DNA from: Methylobacter sp.
GTDB lineage: Bacteria; Pseudomonadota; Gammaproteobacteria; Methylococcales; Methylomonadaceae
Assembly (NCBI GenBank): GCA_030653175.1
Contig: JAURZV010000031.1
Location: forward strand, 62,001 to 126,000
Direction of reading: 5' to 3'
DNA length: 64,000 bases
Every line of letters starts with the position of its first letter. Position 1 is the first letter of the stretch. The translations under genes were made by a program, and so were the position numbers. The notes under the pieces are model-generated. The model was not told where the DNA came from. It did no database searches and saw only the letters and a list, made by a program, of their open reading frames with translations. Shown here piece after piece: positions 39,601 through 47,131 of this stretch.

Positions 39601-40220
39601 ACACCGTAGTTCCGGGGATCGATGATATTGATTTCGATGCCTTTCTTTTTGAAGTAATCAATCTGGTCGGTGAGATAGCTAACCATGGCATCGGTTTTGC
39701 CGTTGATCAGGTCATCGGGGTTGAAGGAGTTATCCAAATGGGTAAATTCATCGCTAGAGATATCCGTTTCATAAAGCATGGCGAGCAGCGGCGCATTGTC
39801 ATAACTGTCTTCCATTACCCGTTTGCCCTTAAGCTCGTAGGGGCTGACTATGCCGGAATCCTTTAAGGTAAGGTATACCAGCGGGTTATGTTGAAAAATA
39901 GAAGCCAAAACCACCACCGGCTTGCCGGCAAGCCGTTGTTCAAGCAGGCCGGTATCGGCTACGCCGTATTGAGACTCGTCTTTTAGAACTTGCTCAATGT
40001 TACTGATGCCGGGAATACGCTCACGGATAGCGACGTCCAGCTTTTCTTCAGCGTAAAAACCTTTTTCCTTTGCCGCGTAGTAGCCGGCAAACTGGAATGA
40101 ATGCAACCACTTGAGTTGCAAGGAAACCTTTTCGGCAGGCTGTGCAAGTTCCGCCAATAAAGGTGATGAACAGAACGCCAGATACAATAAAGCAGCCAAC
40201 CGGAACAAGGGCATAAGCAT
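36606..40220 (-). CDS. Cyclic di-GMP sensor: two solute-binding domains, PAS, GGDEF and EAL
   Basis: The 1204-residue protein probably turns periplasmic ligand binding into cyclic di-GMP changes. In order it shows a signal peptide; an NMT1/THI5-like domain (VSLQLKWLHSFQFAGYYAAKEKGFY, about 30-320); a family 3 solute-binding domain (VIRVGIDRDFAPYEWIDANGNYVGLSADY, about 340-565); and a membrane helix (VLLYAAAALLLLAFIVTW). PAS/PAC (about 605-730), GGDEF (ARLGGDEFVFLLLG) and EAL domains follow. The EAL motif reads ETL but keeps the glutamate, and DDFGTGYSSL is intact. A 32-residue insert in the GGDEF domain between IGISIFPDD and NTDPDTLLRHADQAMY is encoded by a dispersed repeat. The gene stands alone. 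Confidence 0.92.
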   Translation of the reverse strand: MLMPLFRLAALLYLAFCSSPLLAELAQPAEKVSLQLKWLHSFQFAGYYAAKEKGFYAEEKLDVAIRERIPGISNIEQVLKDESQYGVADTGLLEQRLAGKPVVVLASIFQHNPLVYLTLKDSGIVSPYELKGKRVMEDSYDNAPLLAMLYETDISSDEFTHLDNSFNPDDLINGKTDAMVSYLTDQIDYFKKKGIEINIIDPRNYGVDFLSDNLFTTEQEINRHPERVRRFLRASLKGWDYALKHQDELIRIILSKYNPGNRLSADHLRFEAQETVKMILPETVAIGHTDIKRFQRIADTYRQLGLINSIDHLEGFIYLQEKHSKLDFTPEEQAWLQAHPVIRVGIDRDFAPYEWIDANGNYVGLSADYIALVEQRLGVKLDIVKNKSWTEILEMAQHGELDMISNVNKTPERERYLIFTEAYLNTPAIIISDSNNGFIGALDHLSGKRVTLEKGYFMLELLMHDHPEIQLLPAENIQDALNRVSSGKADAYIGDAASTNYAIKREAMLNLGFSGDTNYKSHHRMAATQTNPELASLLAKALADIPQSEKDSIRNRWMSLKYEPGVKTETVLLYAAAALLLLAFIVTWNMRLRRDISKRKQVQEEQRMAASVFASTQEGILITDAQRNIIDMNPAFGSITGYSRDEVLGKKPSLLKSGLHDIGFYENMWHAINRQGYWRGEVWNRKKGGEIFAEWLTISAVADQQGKITHYIGTSSDITQLKEQERKLELMAHYDPLTGVPNRILLADRMHLAFAQTKRDHCLMAVGYLDLDGFKPVNDRLGHEAGDQLLIEIALRIKNALREGDTIARLGGDEFVFLLLGLEKVEDCETTLHRLLEVISSPVSLKNQVVSVSASIGISIFPDDWRDAGGTTPRMGEVEQCRERLPRAMQGAIAKDNTDPDTLLRHADQAMYRAKQEGKNCFHIYNLELDRQLHSHREALNRIEQALENEEFELFFQPKVDMQQGVVFGAETLIRWRHPERGLVMPGDFLPLLENHDIIARLDAWVIDKALQHMENWQRLGLQLQISVNITARSLQTDDFVLQLYYAFERHPSIKPGHFELEILETQALLDLSLTSQVIKDCQTLGVQFALDDFGTGYSSLSYLKHLPAETLKIDQTFVRNMLEDEDDLAIVQGVIGLAESFRRQVIAEGVESIEHGIALLQMGCRHAQGYGIAKPMPASDLAAWVKEWEVPEEWKVAQPSALT
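37533..37628 (-). repeat. 96-bp repeat-derived insertion inside the GGDEF domain
   Basis: The 32 codons from WRDAGG to QGAIAKD have no counterpart in GGDEF domains. The DNA contains a near-tandem duplication of GGCAATTGCTCCCTGCATTG (37539 and 37564), and the same motif occurs in intergenic repeats at 26431 and 51888. The insert keeps the frame and lies in a loop before the LLRHADQAMY helix. Confidence 0.85.
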
Positions 40221-40486
40221 CAGTGTGTGAAAACTTGTAATTCTAGCATTTTGGCATCGGTATGGTATGTCTGTAATTTAATGCTTACGATTTTTTTCTT
40301 TTAAAAGGTTATCACCACGAAGACTTTTAAGCGTCTGTTTACCAACATTCCGCGCTTAACCGATATTTGGGTTCTGATGTCGTTTGCGAGTAATGAAAAG
40401 CTACCGCAGCTTTTTATAAATATTGATTTTAAATCAAATACACCTATAGTTGCCTGACAAAAATAACTAACCTTTTAGAGTACACT

Positions 40487-41494
40487 ATGCAACATTTTCG
40501 TCTTTCTTTTTTCGTCACCGCAGTCTGTTTGGCGGCAGCATTTTATTGGGGGGGAATAATGGGGGCTTTTATCGCCATTATTCTCGGAGTTCTCGAAGTC
40601 AGTTTATCATTTGATAATGCAGTTGTTAACGCATCAATTTTAAAGCGTATGGATGACCGCTGGCAGAAGTATTTTTTAACCTGGGGTATTTTGATTGCCG
40701 TTTTTGGTATGCGCCTGCTGTTTCCTATCGTGATTGTTTCGGCGGCCACCGGTATCGGATTTATGGGCGTAACCGATATGGCGTTAAACGACACTGCGAC
40801 TTATGCCAAACATTTAGATGCATCGCATGTACAAATTGCGGCATTCGGCGGCATGTTCCTGCTGATGGTGTTTTATTCGTTCATCTTTGATGAAACCAGG
40901 GAATTACATTGGCTGGGCTACGTAGAAGAAAAAATGTCTTCATTCGGAAAGCTTGAAGCAATTGAAATTATCATGGCATTAGGGCCGCTGTTAATCATTC
41001 AAAACTACCTGCCCCGGGAAATCCGTTTGGATGCGCTGGTTGCAGGCGTCACAGGGGTTATTTTATATGTGATCGTGGACAGTCTTGCGACCTTGTTTGA
41101 GCATGAGGAAGAAGGCGAAGAGGTCGTTGCGGTGCTCAAAAAAAGCGGCATGATGAGCTTCATCTATCTTGAAGTATTGGATGCGTCGTTTTCATTTGAC
41201 GGCGTGATCGGCGCGTTTGCGATCACCCGGGATGTGGTCATTATCATGCTGGGATTGGCTATCGGCGCGATGTTTGTGCGAAGCCTGACGGTTTATCTGG
41301 TGCGGAAAGGTACGCTGGATGAATATGTGTTTCTGGAGCATGGCGCTCATTATGCCATTGGGGTACTGGCGGGCATCATGCTGATCAGCATGACCCATCA
41401 TATTCCTGAGGTTATAACCGGCTTGACGGGTGCACTGTTGATAGCATTATCGGTGATTTCATCGATCCGTTACAAGAAAAAACAGGCGGCTTGA
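40487..41494 (+). CDS. TerC family / DUF475 integral membrane protein
   Basis: The 335-residue protein has about nine hydrophobic helices and the TerC-type acidic motifs EVSLSFDNAVVNASIL (near 37) and EVLDASFSFDGVIGAF (near 232). The repeated acidic residues in membrane segments are characteristic. TerC proteins are linked to tellurite resistance and to metal (Mn2+) export during protein secretion. There is a 266-bp gene-free leader in which I could not confirm a yybP-ykoY riboswitch. The gene is monocistronic. Confidence 0.85.
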   Translation: MQHFRLSFFVTAVCLAAAFYWGGIMGAFIAIILGVLEVSLSFDNAVVNASILKRMDDRWQKYFLTWGILIAVFGMRLLFPIVIVSAATGIGFMGVTDMALNDTATYAKHLDASHVQIAAFGGMFLLMVFYSFIFDETRELHWLGYVEEKMSSFGKLEAIEIIMALGPLLIIQNYLPREIRLDALVAGVTGVILYVIVDSLATLFEHEEEGEEVVAVLKKSGMMSFIYLEVLDASFSFDGVIGAFAITRDVVIIMLGLAIGAMFVRSLTVYLVRKGTLDEYVFLEHGAHYAIGVLAGIMLISMTHHIPEVITGLTGALLIALSVISSIRYKKKQAA

Positions 41495-41580
41495 ATTAGG
41501 CTAAAAAATTATTTACCACAGCACTCAGCGAAAGATGATATGAATGCCATTCAGGATACCATTTGGCCTGGATGCAGTGC

Positions 41581-41882
41581 TTAGCGCAGCCGACGCCGGA
41601 TTTTACTTGGGTTCGCTTTGCCGTGAGTGCAAGCCAAAACAGTAACAACCGAATCTTCCACGCGATACCAGACTAAGAACGGGAAGCAATGCAATATCGC
41701 ACGCCGGATGTTGCGGTACACAATTGGATAGATGAGCGGTGTTTCGGCGAGCTGAGCCAAAACACCGCTTAACTCGTGGTGGAATTTGGCGGGGCCAAGC
41801 CGATTTGCTGCTCCTCGTACCAGACTTGAGCCTCTGCTACATCAAGCTCAGCAGCCCGGCGAATATAGACCGTAAAACTCAA
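41581..41882 (-). pseudogene. RelE/ParE-type toxin gene with a frameshift
   Basis: Starting at TTG 41882 the frame reads FTVYIRRAAELDVAEAQVWY, typical of RelE/ParE toxins, but soon hits a stop (APPNSTTS*). A shift near the G/C run at about 41788-41794 brings back a good toxin C-terminus: AKFHHELSGVLAQLAETP, then a strand-rich segment ending NPSKIRRRLR and TAA at 41581-41583. A single missing base explains the break. The start overlaps the antitoxin stop (TTGA), the usual coupling. It is probably inactive unless rescued by ribosomal frameshifting or a sequencing error. Confidence 0.8.
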
Positions 41883-42100
41883 GGCAGTTGCCGCTTAAGA
41901 CGCGCCTGAACCTCAGACCAGAGGCTTTGATCACCGGGATTTAGCTCCATGTCCGCCAAACGAGTATCCAGTAAAACCTTTTCTTCTTCTGACACAGGTA
42001 CGTCATCAGGAGATAAGGTTTCCCAAACAGCCCCGATTAGCTCAATACGCTCGGCGACACTGAGCGTCTTTACTTGCGAAATGAGTGCATCGTTAATCAT
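41879..42100 (-). CDS. Addiction-module antitoxin component
   Basis: The 73-residue protein (SVAERIELIGAVWETL, then DTRLADMELNPGDQSLWSEV) belongs to the putative addiction-module family that accompanies RelE-like toxins. The acidic C-terminal half resembles a toxin-binding arm. It overlaps the toxin gene by 4 bp and is intact, unlike the toxin. Confidence 0.85.
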   Translation of the reverse strand: MINDALISQVKTLSVAERIELIGAVWETLSPDDVPVSEEEKVLLDTRLADMELNPGDQSLWSEVQARLKRQLP

Positions 42101-42229
42101 GAGAAAAGTTACCTGTTGCTGCCTAATGTAAGGCTAACCGGGCGCGCACGGAAAGCAGGAAAATAAACCGCATTTTACGCGCTTTAGTCGAGCACCCTGT
42201 TAGGCTCACTCCTATTTGTAAAAATTGAA

Positions 42230-43174
42230 TTAATCTGCTAATTGCTGAATGCCATCCAGATACCATTTGGGCTGGATGCTGACTTTCGGTTTAATAAAAT
42301 GCCAGACTTCCCGGACTTGCTCAGCCTGGGCGTTGCTGTCTTCGCGCATGATGGAATCGAACAGTACCACTGCTTCAAGTTCCGAGCCGACTTCCCTGAC
42401 TTCCAGCAGTTCCGCTTCCAGCTTAAGTAATTCTGTGCGGTTCTCAGTACCGGATGCTTTAAGCTGATCCTGAATTTCGGCAAATACCTTATCCGTTGTT
42501 AAGCCTCTTATTTCGGCAAGATCACGTTCATCCCAGGCTTTTTGCAGATTAGTAAAGGCTATCTTGGCGCCGATCAGAAAGGCCTTTTGGTCAAAGTCAG
42601 CCGGAACGGTCGCTGCACCAACTTCTGCGTCCTGTTGAGCGGATTGACCGCGGGACCCGGATGCGGCGGCATTGTGTTTATTTCCGAACAGAATATCCGT
42701 ATCGAAACCGGCCTGAGCAGTCTGGTTTGGCGGTGACTCCTGATAGTTGTTATCGGCTGTCCGGTTATAGACAGGTCGCTGTGCAGAGACCGCTTTTTTA
42801 GCGGCAAACCATTTGTAAAGTAAAAAGGCAATCCCGCCAAAAACAAGGATGTCCATAAAGTTAATGCCCTGAAAGCCGCCGCCTGCAAACAGCGAGCCTA
42901 ATAACCCGCCCAGCGCCAAACCGCCCAACATGCCCATTAAACCGCTACGACCGGCCCCCGCAGGTTTGGCGGCCGGGTTTGGCGTAGCGGCTTGTTGCTG
43001 GTTGGCAGGGCGAGCGGGTGGGGTTGCAGAGCGTTGATACGGTGCGCTGTAGGAAGATCTGCCGCCAAAAGAGCTGCCGCCGCCGAAACGTTTGGCATCC
43101 GCGTCCGACATCCCGCCTAACGTTAAGGAAAGACCTATTAATAAAGTAGCAATAATTCCGGTATATTTGTTCAT
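42230..43174 (-). CDS. Tim44-like domain membrane protein
   Basis: The 314-residue protein has a signal-like N-terminus (MNKYTGIIATLLIGLSLTLGG), then a Gly/Ser/Pro-rich stretch (KRFGGGSSFGGRSSYSAPY). Two hydrophobic segments follow (GLMGMLGGLALGGLLGSLFAGGGF and MDILVFGGIAFLLYKWF). The C-terminal Tim44-like domain is about residues 195-310 (FLIGAKIAFTNLQKAWDERDLAEI, ending KPKWYLDGIQQL-like). Bacterial homologues are membrane-bound and their role is not established. Confidence 0.85.
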   Translation of the reverse strand: MNKYTGIIATLLIGLSLTLGGMSDADAKRFGGGSSFGGRSSYSAPYQRSATPPARPANQQQAATPNPAAKPAGAGRSGLMGMLGGLALGGLLGSLFAGGGFQGINFMDILVFGGIAFLLYKWFAAKKAVSAQRPVYNRTADNNYQESPPNQTAQAGFDTDILFGNKHNAAASGSRGQSAQQDAEVGAATVPADFDQKAFLIGAKIAFTNLQKAWDERDLAEIRGLTTDKVFAEIQDQLKASGTENRTELLKLEAELLEVREVGSELEAVVLFDSIMREDSNAQAEQVREVWHFIKPKVSIQPKWYLDGIQQLAD

Positions 43175-43331
43175 ACATTTTCAAGTTTAGTCAGTTGAAT
43201 CATGCCGACTGTTCCTGTCGTGCACTCTTCGGGTCGATGTTTGCTGCTTCAGGCAACAAGTCAGGTTCATACCTTATTGGGGTGAATAATTAAACAACAA
43301 GTTGTTAATTGCTTTTTAATAGCATAGCATT

Positions 43332-43736
43332 GTGAGTATGTTTTCAGCACTACGCAAATTTCTCTTTATTTTTCTGGCAATACTGCAACTGATTGCACCG
43401 TTGGTGCATGCGCATGCCGGAGAGAAAAATTCAGACTTTGGGCTGCATATCCACGGTCTTGAAATGCATGGTGTTGAGCATGATGCCCTTGTGTTTCATG
43501 CAGTCAATTATGATTTCAGTTCTGAAGGGATCATAGTCGGTATCGATGCCGGAATGAAAAGTAAGCAAGTTAATACAGTTGCGGATTCAAATAATAGTCA
43601 CTATCTGCATCAACAGGCTTCAGCATTTAATGCTGCAATATCCCCTTTTGATACTAATTTTTCCCCGCAACCGACGCAGTTTGTCTGTCGGCTGTTTATT
43701 CCCTCGTTATCCCCTCGCGCGCCTCCTGCTCAATAA
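43332..43736 (+). CDS. Small exported histidine-containing protein of the metal-efflux locus
   Basis: The 134-residue product has a signal peptide (FLFIFLAILQLIAPLVHAHAG) and a His-rich start of the mature part (HAHAGEK, HIHGLEMHGVEHD). The start may be GTG 43332 or ATG 43338. Proteins of this look often precede Czc/Cus-type operons and may bind metal in the periplasm. I do not recognise a named family. Confidence 0.65.
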   Translation: MSMFSALRKFLFIFLAILQLIAPLVHAHAGEKNSDFGLHIHGLEMHGVEHDALVFHAVNYDFSSEGIIVGIDAGMKSKQVNTVADSNNSHYLHQQASAFNAAISPFDTNFSPQPTQFVCRLFIPSLSPRAPPAQ

Positions 43737-43785
43737 GCCTTCCTTCGTTTCGTAGAAACGTGATTTATCGCGTCTTTACATTAAC

Positions 43786-43799
43786 GCGGTCAAAACCGC
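43786..43799. promoter_or_regulatory. GCGGTCAAAACCGC dyad, copy 1
   Basis: This dyad is followed by ATTGAGCT and lies 124 bp before the DUF3147 gene. A close version, GCGGTCATAAAACCGC followed by ATCGAGCT, precedes the outer-membrane factor gene. The shared context suggests an operator or a small repeat; the regulator is unknown. Confidence 0.4.
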
Positions 43800-43923
43800 A
43801 TTGAGCTTACTCCTAATCTTAGTGATAAATCGTACTGGGTAGCCCTTGATTAGCAAAGGGTTCTGCCGTTTCAAAACTGTACATTTTCAAAGTAAGATGG
43901 GGATAAAATAACGGTGGCACAAA

Positions 43924-44274
43924 ATGAGCTACACAATAATCAAGATTATTATCACGAGCCTGCTTATCGTGGCGATATCGGAACTATCTAAACGAAATTC
44001 ATTGCTTGGCGCCTTATTAGCTTCGCTGCCGCTCATATCCGTTTTAGCGATGCTCTGGCTTTATATTGATACCAAAGATGTTGCGAAAGTGTCTGATTTG
44101 GCAACCAGCGTTTTTTGGCTAGTCATCCCCTCCCTGATTTTTTTTATCAGCTTACCTGTTTTGCTAAAGAAGGGGCTTAATTTTTATCTGAGCATGGGAC
44201 TTTCAATGTCAGTGACGGCAGGATGTTATTTCTTAATGATCACACTATTGACGCGCTATGGCACTAAGCTATAG
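43924..44274 (+). CDS. DUF3147 family small membrane protein
   Basis: The 116-residue protein has four predicted membrane helices and the family signature at the N-terminus: IKIIITSLLIVAISELSKRNSLLGALLASLPLISVLAMLWLYIDTKD. The function is unknown. It is the first membrane gene of the metal-efflux locus and is in the same direction as the genes downstream. Confidence 0.8.
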   Translation: MSYTIIKIIITSLLIVAISELSKRNSLLGALLASLPLISVLAMLWLYIDTKDVAKVSDLATSVFWLVIPSLIFFISLPVLLKKGLNFYLSMGLSMSVTAGCYFLMITLLTRYGTKL

Positions 44275-44322
44275 ACATCGAAGCAACATTATCCCAATAA
44301 CTTGAAACAGGATTTTTTAACT

Positions 44323-45024
44323 ATGACACCCCCAATACAACGACCGGCTTGGCTTATTGGCTTGCCGTTTTTTTTACTTCTCCTAAGCCCAAGTGTCCTT
44401 GCTCATGGCGTTGACGCGAATACCGAACGTTTTTTATTGGCAAACCAGGGCGTAGCCGTTGGGCCGTTTCTTTATATCGGGGCCAAGCACATGGTAACCG
44501 GATATGATCACCTGTTGTTTCTGATTGGCGTGATTTTCTTTTTGTTCCGCACCCGGGATGTGTTGATTTATGTCAGCTTGTTCACCTTGGGACATAGCTT
44601 GACGCTATTATTCGGTGTGTTAAACAACATGGCGGTCAATCCTTTTCTTATCGACGCCATTATTGGGCTTTCCATTGTCTACAAAGGCTTTGATAACTTG
44701 GGCGGTTTTCGTCGATTGTTCGGCTTTCAACCGAATACAAAAATCGCTGTGATGGTTTTCGGCTTGTTTCATGGTTTTGGACTCGCCACCAAATTGCAGG
44801 ACTTTTCGCTGCCTCAGGCGGAGTTATGGAAAAATTTATTGGCCTTCAATGTCGGGGTGGAGATAGGCCAGTTTGTTGCCTTGCTGTTTATCTTGATTGC
44901 CCTCGATTTTTGGCGCAGGCACAAGAGTTTTTATACCTTTTCAACGGCCGCCAATACGCTTTTAATGACGGGCGGCCTGATTCTGTTCGGCTACCAAATA
45001 ACCGGCTATTTAATTAACGGATAA
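44323..45024 (+). CDS. HupE/UreJ-like membrane protein
   Basis: The 233-residue protein (ATG 44323; a TTG at 44302 is possible) has a signal-like segment ending SPSVLAHG, then six hydrophobic helices. Histidines and acids are arranged as in HupE/UreJ proteins: GAKHMVTGYDHLLFLIGVIFF, TLGHSLTLL and GLFHGFGLA. HupE/UreJ are linked to nickel or cobalt uptake. In this locus a metal-permease role is likely but the direction is not known. Confidence 0.85.
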   Translation: MTPPIQRPAWLIGLPFFLLLLSPSVLAHGVDANTERFLLANQGVAVGPFLYIGAKHMVTGYDHLLFLIGVIFFLFRTRDVLIYVSLFTLGHSLTLLFGVLNNMAVNPFLIDAIIGLSIVYKGFDNLGGFRRLFGFQPNTKIAVMVFGLFHGFGLATKLQDFSLPQAELWKNLLAFNVGVEIGQFVALLFILIALDFWRRHKSFYTFSTAANTLLMTGGLILFGYQITGYLING

Positions 45025-45028
45025 ATTC

Positions 45029-45667
45029 ATGAATAACATCAACCCACCCGTTCAATCGTTAAAATCTCTGATCATTGCCACCGCATTTGCAATGCTATTG
45101 GCCGCCCTTATTTTAATATCGGCTGTACTGCCGGCAGAATACGGTATCGACCCAACCGGAATGGGCAAAATGATGGGATTAACCGCTTTATCCGCACAAA
45201 CAAAAGCAACGGGTCAACCGCTCGCCATCACTTGCCCGGTTCTGGTTCTGCCGCCGCAACCCGCTGAAATAAGCGGTCAGGATCAAAAACAGGCAACTAA
45301 TCAATCTACCGGCTCGACTGAAACCGCTACAAAGGAACAACGGCCTCAGTGGCAAGATTCGGTCAAAATAATGATTCCTGCCGGGAAGGGCCTGGAATAT
45401 AAATTCCATCTGGTGAAAGGCGCATCGCTGGAGTATTCATGGGCTACTGACGGAGCCAAACTCTATTTTGATTTTCACGGCGAACCCCAAGGCGATAAGA
45501 CAGGTTACTTCAAAAGCTTTAAGGAGAGTACCGATAATCAAGCCAACGGTACTTTGACGGCTCCCTTCGAAGGCCCTCACGGCTGGTACTGGGAAAACAA
45601 AACCCGATCTCCCGTGACTATCATCCTGAACACCAAAGGCTCCTATCGGATTTTAGGTCTGATGTGA
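45029..45667 (+). CDS. Transmembrane anchor protein of metal-efflux loci
   Basis: The 212-residue protein has one N-terminal membrane helix (SLIIATAFAMLLAALILISAVLPAEYG) followed by a periplasmic domain with KIMIPAGKGLEYKFHLVKGASLEYSWATDG and EGPHGWYWENKT. Proteins with this layout are commonly encoded with RND metal exporters; their task is unclear. It starts 4 bp after the HupE-like gene. Confidence 0.78.
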   Translation: MNNINPPVQSLKSLIIATAFAMLLAALILISAVLPAEYGIDPTGMGKMMGLTALSAQTKATGQPLAITCPVLVLPPQPAEISGQDQKQATNQSTGSTETATKEQRPQWQDSVKIMIPAGKGLEYKFHLVKGASLEYSWATDGAKLYFDFHGEPQGDKTGYFKSFKESTDNQANGTLTAPFEGPHGWYWENKTRSPVTIILNTKGSYRILGLM

Positions 45668-45826
45668 TGGCGTATGTCATTGCAGATGCCGGTAACAGTA
45701 TTATGTGCAGTCATAAATTGCCGCATTTAATACCGCAATCTCCGCATGTCCTGTTCAATAATTCTTGTTGATTTTATAGGTTCGGCAGCAGAACTTATAT
45801 TGTTTTTCCTATCGTTTATGTATAGC

Positions 45827-45842
45827 GCGGTCATAAAACCGC
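45827..45842. promoter_or_regulatory. GCGGTCATAAAACCGC dyad, copy 2
   Basis: This lies 14 bp upstream of the ATG of the outer-membrane factor gene. It shares arms and flanking GAGCT with the dyad at 43786 but has a 6-nt rather than 4-nt centre. It may be an operator or part of the leader. Confidence 0.4.
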
Positions 45843-45856
45843 ATCGAGCTCGACCT

Positions 45857-47131
45857 ATGTTTTTTTTGAACCTTTTCAGAAGGCTCATTCCTCAGTTCCT
45901 GCTAGGGAATATTGTTTTTTTGATGGCGATAACACTCAGCTTTGCCGATTCGGCATATGTTGTCGAACATCATGACCCGATTGAAAGTGATGCAACTTTG
46001 AGTTTAGCTAAAGTCGTCGATTTAACGCTGGAGAAATACCCCGATGTAACCTGGCTTAATTCTCTGGAACAAGAAGCGGCGGCTCTTTCGCTGCGCGGCG
46101 ATAGCTGGACAGCCGGTGCATCGCAAGCAGGGCTTCGCTTTCAGGAAGCGACCGGCGGCACCTTGCATTATATCGATGCCGCGGTGCAAATACCGTTATG
46201 GAACTTGGGCCAGCGCGATGCGCAGCAAACAGTCGCAAAGCAAGCGGAAAACAGCATAATGTCACAATCGGATGCGATTAAATTACGAGTGGCGGGGCTG
46301 ATTAGGGGCGCCTTGTGGAATATTGCACTGGCCAACTTAAGTTATGAACAGGCAAAAATCGAGCTTACTATTACCGATCAGTTAGTGGCTAAAGTACAGC
46401 GGCGTGTCGAGTTGGGCGACTTGCCCAGAGCCGATTTATTGTTGGCGCAATCGGAGTCGCTGCAAAAACGCTCAGTGCTAACTCAAGCTGAAGCGGAATT
46501 AATGCATGCCCGCAAACGTTATGCCGGCATCACTAAAATCACTAAAATCCCCGGCGATTATCAGGAAAAGCTGGTTGGGTTAACTGAGATTCAGCAAAAT
46601 CATCCTGCCTTAGCCGCCATTAACAGCCAGATTGAACGCAAACAGGCGGAACTCAATGCGATTAAGTTAGTGGGTTCCGGCCAGACCAATGTTGCGGTTG
46701 GCATCAACAGTGACCGGTTCACCAATGATCCTCGAAGTAATCAAACGGAAAGCTTCAACATCGGCGTTACCGTTCCTTTCGGAGGCAGTGCGCATCTGGC
46801 GCCACAGGTTGCCGCCGTTAATGTCGAATTAAATAAACTGATTGCAGAACGAGAACAATTGTCCCGTGATCTGGAACAGGCGCATCACGAAGCTGAGCAT
46901 AATCTGGAAGTGAATCGGGTCGAGCTGGGCATTGCCGATGAGTTAAAGCAGGTTGCCGAAGAACATTTAAAAATGACTCAGTTAAGCTTTTCGGTCGGGG
47001 AAATCGATTTGATGGATTTGTTAAAAATCCAGTCCAGAACCCAGCAAGCCGTGTTGAATGCCAAGCAACGGGCGGTGATGCTGCAACGCGATATAGCGCT
47101 TTATAATCAGGCCGTAGGAGTTATGCCATGA
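45857..47131 (+). CDS. czcC: TolC-family outer-membrane factor of a heavy-metal RND efflux system
   Basis: The 424-residue protein starts with a signal peptide (FLLGNIVFLMAITLSFADS) and shows the paired helical OEP repeats of CzcC/CusC-like factors. The first half includes RVELGDLPRADLLLAQSESLQKR and the second FSVGEIDLMDLLKIQSRTQQA. It would form the outer-membrane channel for the pump. ATG 45857 is preferred to a longer frame from 45746, which adds a second unlikely hydrophobic stretch. It overlaps the adaptor gene by 4 bp. The symbol follows the Czc pattern; the metal is not proven. Confidence 0.85.
   Translation: MFFLNLFRRLIPQFLLGNIVFLMAITLSFADSAYVVEHHDPIESDATLSLAKVVDLTLEKYPDVTWLNSLEQEAAALSLRGDSWTAGASQAGLRFQEATGGTLHYIDAAVQIPLWNLGQRDAQQTVAKQAENSIMSQSDAIKLRVAGLIRGALWNIALANLSYEQAKIELTITDQLVAKVQRRVELGDLPRADLLLAQSESLQKRSVLTQAEAELMHARKRYAGITKITKIPGDYQEKLVGLTEIQQNHPALAAINSQIERKQAELNAIKLVGSGQTNVAVGINSDRFTNDPRSNQTESFNIGVTVPFGGSAHLAPQVAAVNVELNKLIAEREQLSRDLEQAHHEAEHNLEVNRVELGIADELKQVAEEHLKMTQLSFSVGEIDLMDLLKIQSRTQQAVLNAKQRAVMLQRDIALYNQAVGVMP

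Noticed and set aside
40221-40486. Possible yybP-ykoY manganese riboswitch before the TerC-like gene
   Set aside because: TerC-type genes sometimes have one, but I could not find the conserved core in this leader.
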